Below, piece after piece: positions 33,478-41,714 of a DNA stretch of 64,000 bases (position 1 is the first letter of the stretch; every line of letters starts with the position of its first letter). A model generated the notes under the pieces. The model was given only the letters and a program-made list of their open reading frames with translations. It ran no database searches and was not told where the DNA came from. Source of the stretch: an uncultured Clostridia bacterium (lineage in GTDB: Bacteria; Bacillota; Clostridia; Oscillospirales; Ruminococcaceae); assembly GCA_946498095.1 (NCBI GenBank), contig CAMMMX010000008.1:40396-104395 (forward strand), given 5' to 3'. Position numbers and translations under genes: made by a program.

Positions 33478-34209
33478 ATGGCAGATGCAGAAGGGGTATT
33501 GGAGTGCCTGGAAAGGGAACTCTTATCTTACGCGGATGAGGGCTATCGCGATTTCTCCGCCAAGCTTCTGCCGCCGGAGGAGCAGCTGATTGGCGTCCGA
33601 CTTCCTGTGTTGCGCCGTCTAGCGAAACGATTGGCCGACAGTGATTGGCGGGCGTATTTGGATGAGGCGGAGGCGTCGGAGCCCAAATATTTTGAAGACG
33701 CGATGTTGCATGGGATGGTAATCGGCTGTCTGTATCCCCGATATGCCGATGAAAGCGAAGTGCTAAGACGCACGAGGCTTTTTTTGCCGCATATCCATAA
33801 CTGGTCGGTATGCGATAGTTTTTGCAGCGGTCTGAAACTGGCGTTGACGCTACCAAATCTGGTCCGTCCTTTTCTGGACGAATGCCTCTCATCCTCCAAT
33901 GCTTATACCGTTCGTTTTGGCGTTGTGATGTTGCTCAAATATTATGTAACGCCATGGGGAGTGGATGGGGTTTTGGCTTGCATGGACAAAGTCAACCATG
34001 TGGACTATTTCGTGAAAATGGCTGTTGCGTGGTGTGTCAGCATCTGTTACATCCGTTTTCCAGAAAAAACGCTGGACTATCTGCGCCACTGCATGCTGGA
34101 TTCTTTTACTTATAATAAATCGATACAAAAAATCATCGAATCCCGCTGCGTGCCAGAGTCAGAGAAGGGAATGCTTCGCGGGATGAAGCGTAAGGAGGGA
34201 GAGAGGTGA
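33478..34209 (+). CDS. AlkD-like DNA alkylation repair protein
   Basis: A 243-residue all-helical HEAT-like repeat protein of the AlkC/AlkD DNA glycosylase superfamily, which removes positively charged alkyl bases without flipping them. Family landmarks are the N-terminal GVRLPVLRRLAKRL, then EDAMLHGMVIGCL, HIHNWSVCDSFCSGLK (conserved Trp and Asp of the active-site groove), YTVRFGVVMLLKYYV, and NHVDYFVKMAVAWCVSICYI. The ATG at 33478 follows GGGAGGAGGTTTTACG; the frame extends to 33412 without a ribosome site. It overlaps the next gene by four bases. Whether it is catalytic or a DNA-binding paralogue cannot be decided from sequence. Confidence 0.9.
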   Translation: MADAEGVLECLERELLSYADEGYRDFSAKLLPPEEQLIGVRLPVLRRLAKRLADSDWRAYLDEAEASEPKYFEDAMLHGMVIGCLYPRYADESEVLRRTRLFLPHIHNWSVCDSFCSGLKLALTLPNLVRPFLDECLSSSNAYTVRFGVVMLLKYYVTPWGVDGVLACMDKVNHVDYFVKMAVAWCVSICYIRFPEKTLDYLRHCMLDSFTYNKSIQKIIESRCVPESEKGMLRGMKRKEGER

Positions 34210-35150
34210 TTCTCAGCGCCAGCAGGCGGACGGACATACCGGCTTTTTATACGCCTTGGATACTGCAAAGGCTGAAAGAGGGAAATATCTCTGTCCGGAA
34301 CCCGCGCATCCCTAGTCGTGTAACGCGCTTATACTTTACACCTCGGACAGTAGACGCAGTTGTGTTTTGGACAAAAAATCCTGCCCCGCTGTTACCGTAC
34401 CTAAGTGAGATTTATTCGCTAGGTTATCGATGCGCATATCAGTTTACCTTGACGCCCTATGATGAGATATTGGAGCCCGGTTTGCCGGACAAGGAAGCGT
34501 TGATTCATACCTTTCGTATGCTCAGCGATGCTGTCGGGCCGGACAAGGTCGTCTGGCGTTATGATCCAGTAATCCTTTCGGATAAAATGGATATTGCTTT
34601 TCATGTTGACGCATTTGCCCGTCTTGCACAATCGCTGCAGGGTGCATCCTCCCGCTGCGTCATCAGTTTTGTCGACAATTATGCTTGTACCGTTAAGCGG
34701 ATGCGGGGCTTCTCCCGTCCCATAACAGAGGTGGATATGCACGCTGTGGCGCAAGCGATTGTACCCGCTGCAAAACGTTACGGATTCACCTTGTCCGCCT
34801 GTTGTGAGGTGGCTGACTTGTCGTGTGACGGCGTTGCCTGTACAGCTTGTATCGATCCTGCTTTGGCAGAGCGTACGGCGGGATATCCGCTTCGACTGCG
34901 CAAGGCGGCGTCGCAGCGTCCGCTGTGTGGCTGTATGGACAGCTTTGATGTCGGTTTTTATGATAGCTGCTCTCATGGCTGTCTTTATTGTTATGCGACA
35001 AAAAGTCCGGATGCCGTGCGGAGAAATGTTGAGGCGCACGACCCATCCTCTCCATTTTTAATTGGGCATGCTCGGGAGGGAGATGTAGTCAGTGAAAAAA
35101 CGGCAGTGTCGCTGAGGGTCGGCTGTCCGGGACAGCAATCGTTTGGATGA
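34206..35150 (+). CDS. DUF1848 family protein
   Basis: A 314-residue cytoplasmic protein with the full DUF1848 pattern: MILSASRRTDIPAFYTPW at the N-terminus, VFWTKNPAP, YQFTLTPYDEILEP, KVVWRYDPVIL, RCVISFVDNY, and the C-terminal cysteine cluster CGCMDSFDVGFYDSCSHGC followed by LYCYA. The cysteine spacing suggests an iron-sulfur cluster, and the overall layout recalls spore photoproduct lyase relatives, but function is not established. The GTG start overlaps the stop of the AlkD-like gene by four bases, and GGAGGGAGAG lies just before it. Co-translation with a DNA repair protein hints at a nucleic-acid role; that is inference. Confidence 0.93.
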   Translation: MILSASRRTDIPAFYTPWILQRLKEGNISVRNPRIPSRVTRLYFTPRTVDAVVFWTKNPAPLLPYLSEIYSLGYRCAYQFTLTPYDEILEPGLPDKEALIHTFRMLSDAVGPDKVVWRYDPVILSDKMDIAFHVDAFARLAQSLQGASSRCVISFVDNYACTVKRMRGFSRPITEVDMHAVAQAIVPAAKRYGFTLSACCEVADLSCDGVACTACIDPALAERTAGYPLRLRKAASQRPLCGCMDSFDVGFYDSCSHGCLYCYATKSPDAVRRNVEAHDPSSPFLIGHAREGDVVSEKTAVSLRVGCPGQQSFG

Positions 35151-35159
35151 AGGAGGAGT

Positions 35160-35930
35160 ATGGTGGAGGAGCTGTTTATTCAGCGGATTGCCTTGAAGCG
35201 TGTTCCGCAAGAGGAAAAAAATTCGTACTATATTTCGCTTCCGGCAGTGGCAGCCCTTGCGGGCGACGGAGTCGCCTTACAAAGCCGCGTCACCTTCTTC
35301 TGCGGTGAGAATGGAACGGGAAAGTCCACGTTGCTGGAAGCGGTTGCCTGCGCTTATGGTTTTAATCCGGAAGGCGGGAGCCGTAATTTTAGCTTTTCTA
35401 CCAAATCCACGCATGCGGGGCTATACCGTTTCTTATTGCTTTCCAAGAGCTTTCGACGCCCGTCTGACGGCTTTTTCCTGCGCGCCGAAAGCTTTTATAA
35501 TGTTGCAACAGAGGTGGATCGCCTGGAGGAACTTGGAAAACAGTATGGATTGCCGTCGATGCTGCCATCCTACGGTGGAAAGTCGTTGCATGCGCAGTCG
35601 CATGGGGAAAGTTTTTTGTCGATGGTGCTCAGCCGGTTTCGTGGGGGAGGGCTTTATATCCTGGACGAGCCGGAGGCTGCGTTGTCGCCTTCGCGGCAGC
35701 TGACGCTCCTTTACCGCATACACGCATTGGCACGGCAGGGGGCGCAGTTTCTCATCGCTTCCCATTCGCCTATCCTGATGGCATGTCCTGGTGCAGAAAT
35801 TTTCGAGATGTCCGACGCGGGGATATGCCCTACCCTCTATCAGGAGACGGAGCACTACCGCTTGACACGTGCTTTTTTGGATAACCCGCAGCGGATACTG
35901 CGAGATCTTTTGGGCGAGGAGAACTCCTAA
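35160..35930 (+). CDS. COG3910-type AAA/ABC ATPase
   Basis: A 256-residue ABC-type ATPase of the predicted-ATPase COG3910 group, related to RecF/SMC heads but without coiled coil. Walker A FFCGENGTGKSTLLEAVA (~49-66), a FNPEGGSRNFSFST segment unique to the group, FFLRAESFYNVA, ABC signature-like QSHGESFLSMVL, Walker B YILDEPEAALSP and switch histidine in IASHSPILM. ATG (or the GTG next to it) after AAGGAGGAGT. It starts nine bases after the DUF1848 gene on the same strand. The role is unknown; ATPases of this type couple ATP to DNA or toxin processes. Confidence 0.92.
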   Translation: MVEELFIQRIALKRVPQEEKNSYYISLPAVAALAGDGVALQSRVTFFCGENGTGKSTLLEAVACAYGFNPEGGSRNFSFSTKSTHAGLYRFLLLSKSFRRPSDGFFLRAESFYNVATEVDRLEELGKQYGLPSMLPSYGGKSLHAQSHGESFLSMVLSRFRGGGLYILDEPEAALSPSRQLTLLYRIHALARQGAQFLIASHSPILMACPGAEIFEMSDAGICPTLYQETEHYRLTRAFLDNPQRILRDLLGEENS

Positions 35931-36041
35931 GGCTCCGGTTGGTTTCCTGGAAGACAGGCGGACGGCTTGTTTTAACTTCCCACTTGTCAGACAAGATTCC
36001 ATCCTTTATAATGGTTTTATCAATATAAGGAGGGAAATGAC

Positions 36042-37082
36042 ATGGATGTCAAGGAAAGGCTGGAGGCTGTTTTCGCAGGAGAAAAACCGGACAGGATCCC
36101 TTATTCCTTATATCATTTTGAGGCGGAAAAGCTTTACGGCGCTCCAGCATTTGAGAAACTGCTGCGCGCGGGATTGGGCGTTACCTATCATTTGGATGCG
36201 GTACAACACCATTGTCCGGTCTTAGAGTATCGAGAGGAGCATGTCCAGGAGAAAGGGAAAGACATCTGCCGCATCCGTATGATAACGCCCAAGGGGGAAC
36301 TCTTCAGTATTTATGAGGATGGTTGGGCAAGAAAGTTTTATCTGGAAACAAAAGAAGACTATGCCTTGATGACGTATATCGTGAAAAATACTGTACCCAT
36401 CAGTCATGAAGCATATTATATGAAGAGGCTTTCCGAATTCGGGCCGGAGGTCATTCCTCTGGTCATGGTGGGGCGGACGCCGATGCAGGTTATCAACGTG
36501 GATTATGTCGGACTGGAAAATTTCGCGCTGCACCTGTACGATTATCTGGACGAGCTCCAGGAGTTATACGATGCGATGCTGGTCAACTATAGGAAAACAG
36601 TGGAGATAGCTGCCAGTATGCCGGCGCGGTACGCCTGTCTTTTGGAAAATTTTACAGCCGAGTCTTTGGGCCCGAAGCGGTATGAGGAGTATCTGTTGCC
36701 GGTTTATCAGGAAGTGGTCCCTGTTTTGCAACAGAGCGGCAAGATTGTGGGGGTTCATTACGATGGTCGTCTGGCAAGCTGCAAGCATTTAATTGCCCGT
36801 GCACCTTTTCACGCATTGGAATCGTTGACCGAGCCTCCTGAAGGGGATATGCGTATTGGTGCATGTCGAGCTGCATTTGAGGATAAAATATTTTGGTGCA
36901 ATCTGAATGTATCCGCATACAGTTTACCGGAGGAGCAGCTGCGTGAACGTGTGGATGATCTGGTGCGGGAGGGCAGTGCGGATGGCAGGCTGTTTGCACT
37001 GGAAGTCAGCGAACAGCTTCCAACAAATTGGAGGGACTCCATGCCTATCGTGTTGGATGAGCTGAGCCGTCTGACGCTATAG
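36042..37082 (+). CDS. uroporphyrinogen decarboxylase-fold (MtaA/CmuA-like) protein
   Basis: A 346-residue URO-D-fold protein. The family includes true HemE and methylcobamide:coenzyme M/THF methyltransferases. The HemE signature near the N-terminus is absent; instead the protein begins MDVKERLEAVFAGEKPDRIPY, the usual opening of the methyltransferase-like branch, and carries LLENFTAESLGPKRYEEYLL and IVGVHYDGRLASCKHLIA, where a zinc-binding histidine and cysteine are plausible. AAGGAGGGAAATGAC precedes the ATG. It stands alone, with no corrinoid protein or heme genes nearby, so the methyl donor/acceptor is unknown. Followed by a bidirectional terminator at 37341-37381. Confidence 0.82.
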   Translation: MDVKERLEAVFAGEKPDRIPYSLYHFEAEKLYGAPAFEKLLRAGLGVTYHLDAVQHHCPVLEYREEHVQEKGKDICRIRMITPKGELFSIYEDGWARKFYLETKEDYALMTYIVKNTVPISHEAYYMKRLSEFGPEVIPLVMVGRTPMQVINVDYVGLENFALHLYDYLDELQELYDAMLVNYRKTVEIAASMPARYACLLENFTAESLGPKRYEEYLLPVYQEVVPVLQQSGKIVGVHYDGRLASCKHLIARAPFHALESLTEPPEGDMRIGACRAAFEDKIFWCNLNVSAYSLPEEQLRERVDDLVREGSADGRLFALEVSEQLPTNWRDSMPIVLDELSRLTL

Positions 37083-37340
37083 CAGCACCTGTTTTTGCCC
37101 CAATTTGCTATGAAACGATAGCGGTAAAGCTGTGGTCCCTAATGTTACCGGGAGTTTGGCAAGTCCTATAAAGGAAAATAATGGTGATGATTTCAAAAAG
37201 GCGCCGCATCTGTTCCCATTTTCATCTTTCTCCACTTGTCAGTTTTTTCGTAGGAATATCATTCCTTTTCATGCGGGAAGTTCCAATTTTTTAAAGCATA
37301 TCTCCACTAGTGGCGCTTACAGTTTGCAAAATCGAACAAG

Positions 37341-37381
37341 GAAAAGGCTATCCCCTGATCTATCGGGCGGATAGCCTTTTC
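37341..37381. terminator. bidirectional terminator between convergent genes
   Basis: GAAAAGGCTATCC (37341-37353) and GGATAGCCTTTTC (37369-37381) are perfect inverted copies with A/T tracts at both ends, between the URO-D-fold gene and the convergent CDF gene. The preceding 37083-37340 stretch shows no gene. Confidence 0.9.
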
Positions 37382-37411
37382 TGTGAATGAGACAGACGCT
37401 GAGAGCAAATT

Positions 37412-38581
37412 CTAACTGAAGGCGTGTTCCACTGTCGCAACGACATAGAGCGTCGGATCACTTTGGCGCACGCGCCGCTCAATATCGGCAACCAACGCTT
37501 TGGCGTCAATTTTGCTATCAAAGGGAATGACCAAATCAAAAACCAGATTGGTATGCGTTTGGCCAAAAACGACGCGAAAATCATGCATTTTGAGTTCCAT
37601 ATCCATACTATCCAATACGGAAGCGACCAGCGCCTGAAGGGAGGCGATCCGGGTATCGTCTGTGTCGACAGGATCCATATGGATACAAGAAACGGCGTGA
37701 AATTTCTCCATCAGTTCCCGTTCGGCACAATCGATAATGTCATGGCTGTGCAGCAGGTCTTCATGGCAGGGAACCTCTGCGTGCAGTGAGATGACACAAC
37801 GGCCAGGCCCATAGTTGTGGACCATCAGATCGTGTACCCCGATAATCCCATCATAGGAAAGTACAGTCTGTTTGATCTCTTCCACTGTCTGCGGATCAGG
37901 CGCCTGCCCCAGCAAAGGTGAGAGCGTCTCGCGAATGATGGAAAAGCCGGACCAAATTACGAAAAGGGCGACGGCGGCGCCGACGTATCCATCAATATTG
38001 ATATGAAAAAACAGCGAGAGGAAAGAGGTCAGCAGAACCACTGAGGTGCAGATGACATCGTTCCGACTGTCCGTAGCGCTGGCCCGAAGGACTTGTGAGT
38101 CGATGCGCCGTCCAATATTCCGATAAAATAGTGCCATCCATAACTTGACAAGGATGGCCGCAGCTAGGATAATCAGTGACACAGGCTGGGTGTCGGCAGG
38201 CTGTGGATGCAGGATTTTGTCGATAGCAGAGGTAGCAAGTTCAAAGCCTGCGAGCATAATAAGAACTGCAACTCCCAGGGCGGACAGGTACTCAATTCGT
38301 CCATGTCCAAAGGGATGTTCCTTGTCCGGTGGGGCAGAAGACAGCTTAAAGCCTATCAAGGTTACGACCGACGAACCTGCGTCAGAAAAGTTATTAAAGG
38401 CATCTGCTACAATGGCAAGAGAACCGGACAGAAAACCGGCGACGAGTTTGGCAGCAAAAAGCAAAAAATTTGCACATAATCCCGTGATCCCGGCCAATTT
38501 GCCGTACGCGGTACGGACATCTTCCCGGCGCGTTTGTTGCGGATCCTTAATAAAAGCTTTGATAAGGGCTGTCGTTAACAT
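37412..38581 (-). CDS. cation diffusion facilitator family transporter (Mn-type motif)
   Basis: A 389-residue CDF exporter: six predicted spans over residues ~30-220 and a cytoplasmic dimerisation domain. The metal site reads FNNFSDAGSS in TM2 (N-x3-D) and TDSRNDV in TM5 (D-x3-D). Zinc CDFs usually have HxxxD or DxxxD in TM2 with HxxxD in TM5; the N-D/D-D set is that of the manganese group such as MntE. Substrate Mn2+ is therefore likely but inferred. HPFGHGRIEYLSALGV is a typical family loop. The C-terminal part is long (~170 residues). The ATG at 38581 lies nine bases after GAGGAG; an earlier ATG overlaps that site. Confidence 0.9.
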   Translation of the reverse strand: MLTTALIKAFIKDPQQTRREDVRTAYGKLAGITGLCANFLLFAAKLVAGFLSGSLAIVADAFNNFSDAGSSVVTLIGFKLSSAPPDKEHPFGHGRIEYLSALGVAVLIMLAGFELATSAIDKILHPQPADTQPVSLIILAAAILVKLWMALFYRNIGRRIDSQVLRASATDSRNDVICTSVVLLTSFLSLFFHINIDGYVGAAVALFVIWSGFSIIRETLSPLLGQAPDPQTVEEIKQTVLSYDGIIGVHDLMVHNYGPGRCVISLHAEVPCHEDLLHSHDIIDCAERELMEKFHAVSCIHMDPVDTDDTRIASLQALVASVLDSMDMELKMHDFRVVFGQTHTNLVFDLVIPFDSKIDAKALVADIERRVRQSDPTLYVVATVEHAFS

Positions 38582-38851
38582 TAGATTCATCTCCTCATTT
38601 GCTCTACGCGGTAAGGGGGATACAGCCGTCTGCGTCGAAAACACGTCATCTATTATAGCATAATGTGCTAAAAAAAGCGAGACGTTTCCATTGTCGGCGT
38701 TAAAACAGCAAGCTTGCATCCTGTCGGGAAAAAAGTTATAATAAAAAAGATTGTTTTCTGTATTCTCGCCTTTAGCTTTTTAAAATATGTGGGAATACTA
38801 ACCATGACGGCGAATGAAGCCGCTTGTATCAGGAAAGGAGAAAAACGGTTC

Positions 38852-40045
38852 ATGCGTCTGAAATATCCGTTTGTTCTGTTCGACCTAGACGGGACGCTGA
38901 CGGATCCCTTCGAGGGTATTACAAAATCGGTACAGTATGCGTTGCGTGCGTTGGGAATTGAAGAGCCGGACCGGCGTCGTTTGGCACGTTTTATCGGGCC
39001 GCCAATGAAAGAATCGCTGATGGAATTTTACGGCATGAGCGAAGAAGAGGCTCTGTATGGTGTAAGAAAATACCGGGAACGATTCTCGGCTGAGGGATGG
39101 AGGGAGAACCTGCTATTCGACGGCGTACCGCAAATGCTGTCAACGCTTCGGGATGCGGGCGCATTTCTTGGTATTGCTTCCTCTAAGCCTCAGATTTTTG
39201 TCGAACGCATTTTGGAGCATTTCCAGTTGTCGGAATATTTTGATTTGGTATGCGGCAGCGAATTGGACGGTACACGGTCGCATAAGGCGCAGGTAATCGC
39301 CTATGCCTTGCAACAGATTGGAGCAGACGCTGCGTCCGTCGTTATGGTAGGAGATCGCATGTACGATTTGGATGGAGCCGCGCAAAACGGTATCGACGCT
39401 GTGGGCGTATGCTTTGGGTATGCTGTGAGAGGTGAGCTGTCCGTTTGCCCTCACGTGTATTTGGCGCAGGATATTTTGTCGCTGACACGATTTCTTTTGA
39501 GAAAAGAGGATATGCCACTGCCGTTTTCCTCCGACGTTTGCCTCCATACACCAAGGCTGTGTTTGCGGACGCCACGTCTCCAAGACGCACCGGAGGTATT
39601 CCAGGCGACAGGGGACGTGCGCGTGGGCAAGAATATGCGTTTTGGTACGCATAGCAGTCTGTCACAGGCGGAAGTGTTGGTGAAGAGTTATCTGGACGGA
39701 AAAGAAACTGGAACCTGTTTCCCATTTACGATACAGACATTGGATACAGGTCAATTTGTTGGGCTATTTGCCTTTCGGCGGGAGCATGCATCGCAGGATA
39801 CGCTGCATTTATCTCTGTTCCTGTCCCAAAATCATTGGAACCAGGGGTATGCGACGGAGCTTTTGAAGGTACTGAAACCTTTTGCTTTTCATGTACTAGG
39901 CGCCCACGAGCTACGTGCTTATGTACTGGAGTATAATAAGGCATCTCAGCGTACACTGGAAAAATGCGGGTTTTTGTTGAGTGAAACACAGTCTCTGGAG
40001 GATTCTTCGCAAAAATTATTGGTTTTTACTGCGAAAACCGGATAA
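38852..40045 (+). CDS. HAD phosphatase fused to GNAT acetyltransferase
   Basis: A 397-residue fusion. Residues 1-215 are a HAD hydrolase of the phosphoglycolate phosphatase/PpaX type: DLDGTLTDP (nucleophile Asp), cap helices with GPPMKESL, motif II ASSKPQ, motif III lysine SHKAQ and motif IV VMVGDRMYDLDGA. Residues ~230-397 are a RimJ/RimL-like GNAT: LHTPRLCLRTPRLQDAPEVF, then LFLSQNHWNQGYATELLKVL (acetyl-CoA loop), then VLEYNKASQRTLEKCGF. Both halves look intact, with no stop or ribosome site between them. AAAGGAG lies nine bases before the ATG. Substrates are unknown; the fusion suggests linked detoxification or modification of one compound. Confidence 0.9.
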   Translation: MRLKYPFVLFDLDGTLTDPFEGITKSVQYALRALGIEEPDRRRLARFIGPPMKESLMEFYGMSEEEALYGVRKYRERFSAEGWRENLLFDGVPQMLSTLRDAGAFLGIASSKPQIFVERILEHFQLSEYFDLVCGSELDGTRSHKAQVIAYALQQIGADAASVVMVGDRMYDLDGAAQNGIDAVGVCFGYAVRGELSVCPHVYLAQDILSLTRFLLRKEDMPLPFSSDVCLHTPRLCLRTPRLQDAPEVFQATGDVRVGKNMRFGTHSSLSQAEVLVKSYLDGKETGTCFPFTIQTLDTGQFVGLFAFRREHASQDTLHLSLFLSQNHWNQGYATELLKVLKPFAFHVLGAHELRAYVLEYNKASQRTLEKCGFLLSETQSLEDSSQKLLVFTAKTG

Positions 40046-40058
40046 ATCGGTCGACATC

Positions 40059-40087
40059 TTGCTTTTTCAGATGATACCTGTTATAAT
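40059..40087 (+). promoter_or_regulatory. promoter of the LCP gene
   Basis: TTGCTT (40059-40064) and TATAAT (40082-40087), 17-base spacer, about 145 bases before the start codon. Confidence 0.78.
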
Positions 40088-40230
40088 AACATGAAGTAAT
40101 ACGACACCTGTACGCAAATTTTCTCAAACAGGTTTTGATAAAAAAGAAAATCATCCTTGGCCCTCACTTCCTTGCCACTGTTTCGTATGATGGGGATGAT
40201 ATTGATAGATAAAAAAGGAGAATTGATACA

Positions 40231-41358
40231 ATGAGCGATAAAAAACATAATGGTGACAAAGCACGCCCTGTTTATAAAAAAGGTTCTGCTGCTATGTCAG
40301 ATAAGCAGACAAGTCCGAATTCCCCCAAAAAGAAAAAGAAGAAAATGTCCCGGGTAAAGATAGTTATCTTAATTGTGCTAGCGGTTTTGGCTGCTATCTT
40401 GATAGGGGTAGGCACCTGGGCAGCTATGGTGCTGGGATCTATGAATGTCACAAGCATTTCGTCAGATAACTCATCGCTACAAATCAGTGACGATCCCATT
40501 TTCGACGCGCCAGACGATGAGAGAGTCATCAACATTGCTCTTTTTGGCTTGGACAGCCGCGATTTGAACAGCAGTGACGATCCCCGTTCGGACGCTATTA
40601 TCATCCTTTCCATTGACCGAAAGCATGATAAGATCAAAATGACATCGGTCATGCGCGACTGTAATGTCGAAATGGAAGTCAACGGCCAGGTCCGTATGGA
40701 TAAGCTTGCACATGCTTACCACTATGGTGGGCCGGAGCTTGCTATTGCTACTCTCAACCGCAACTTTAATCTGGACATCCGTAAGTTTGCAGCGGTCAAT
40801 TTTGATCAGATGGCGGAAATCATTGACGCAGTGGGTGGCGTTACCATTGATATCAGCGAAGCGGAACGCCAAAATGCAAACCAGGCGATTCGGGAACAGG
40901 CAAGTATTTCCGGAAAATCGGCTACCTTAATTGAACATGCGGGAGAGCAAAAGCTCAATGGTATGCAGGCTGTGGCTTATGCCAGAATCCGCGCAGTAGG
41001 TAATGCTGACTTCGGACGGGTGGACCGTCAAAAGGTGGTCATGGAGCAGTTGTTTAAGGCTGCGCTGAATATGAGCGTTACCGATTATCCGGGGTTTGTG
41101 CAAAAATTGCTGCCCAAAGTGACCACTAATATTACTGTCAGTGAAATGTTGACGGACTACCTTGGGATCTTCCTTCGTTCCGATCTTCAGATTGAACAGA
41201 TTCGGATTCCTCAGGATGTGGATCTGAACGGTTCTATTAACGGAAACTTGAATGTAGATTTGGAAGCATCTGCACAAAAGGTTCGTGATTTTATCTATAA
41301 CGACATTAATCCGGAAGAGGCATCCGGTGCTTCTGGTTCGGTCAGTACAACGAAGTAA
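40231..41358 (+). CDS. LytR-CpsA-Psr (LCP) family cell-wall glycopolymer ligase
   Basis: LCP proteins transfer undecaprenyl-linked glycopolymers such as teichoic acids or capsule to peptidoglycan on the outer face of the membrane. The 375-residue protein has a lysine-rich cytoplasmic tail (1-40), one membrane span (~43-65), and an extracellular LCP domain. Its landmarks are NIALFGLDSRD, RSDAIIILSID, KMTSVMRDCNVEM (catalytic Arg/Asp), KLAHAYHYGGPELAIATLNR, VNFDQMAEIIDAVGGV and YARIRAVGNADFGRVDRQK. Good ribosome site AAAAAAGGAGAATTGATACA. Monocistronic, with its own promoter and terminator. Confidence 0.95.
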   Translation: MSDKKHNGDKARPVYKKGSAAMSDKQTSPNSPKKKKKKMSRVKIVILIVLAVLAAILIGVGTWAAMVLGSMNVTSISSDNSSLQISDDPIFDAPDDERVINIALFGLDSRDLNSSDDPRSDAIIILSIDRKHDKIKMTSVMRDCNVEMEVNGQVRMDKLAHAYHYGGPELAIATLNRNFNLDIRKFAAVNFDQMAEIIDAVGGVTIDISEAERQNANQAIREQASISGKSATLIEHAGEQKLNGMQAVAYARIRAVGNADFGRVDRQKVVMEQLFKAALNMSVTDYPGFVQKLLPKVTTNITVSEMLTDYLGIFLRSDLQIEQIRIPQDVDLNGSINGNLNVDLEASAQKVRDFIYNDINPEEASGASGSVSTTK

Positions 41359-41374
41359 ATTGCTGTTTCATTAC

Positions 41375-41404
41375 GCGCCGTCCCTACACAGGGTCGGCGC
41401 ATTT
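41375..41404 (+). terminator. terminator of the LCP gene
   Basis: GCGCCG-CCCT pairs with AGGG-CGGCGC (41375-41400), followed by ATTTC. Short loop and GC-rich stem; the T run is weak. Confidence 0.65.
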
Positions 41405-41714
41405 CTGCGTGAAAATACCTGATTTTGTACGGGGATAGTGTAATAGAACAACAATTCTTTTTTTGTGCAGGTAAACTGGTCGTAAAATAGTAAGAGGGGA
41501 TACTTTAGACAGTTTAACACAGATACAAATGCTGTGAGTAGTGGCGATATTCGTAGGAGGAATAAGCCTCCCGTTTGCTTTCTTCCCAACGTCCATAGAT
41601 GCATCAAGAATATTCCTTTCGTTTGATGAAACATTAATACTAGCAATTCCCCGGTAGGAAGATGTTGACTTTTTAACTGGATTGGATTAGTATATATTTG
41701 AAAGAGGTGAATAT
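41405..41714. other. ~310-base upstream region of copA
   Basis: No gene is seen. Features near copA are TTGACT at 41665-41670 as a possible -35 box without a good -10 at the right distance (TAGTAT 17 bases on), and the dyad TTCC-CCGGTA-GGAA at 41647-41660 just upstream, a possible site for a copper-sensing regulator. No copY or csoR gene is present in the window. Confidence 0.4.
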
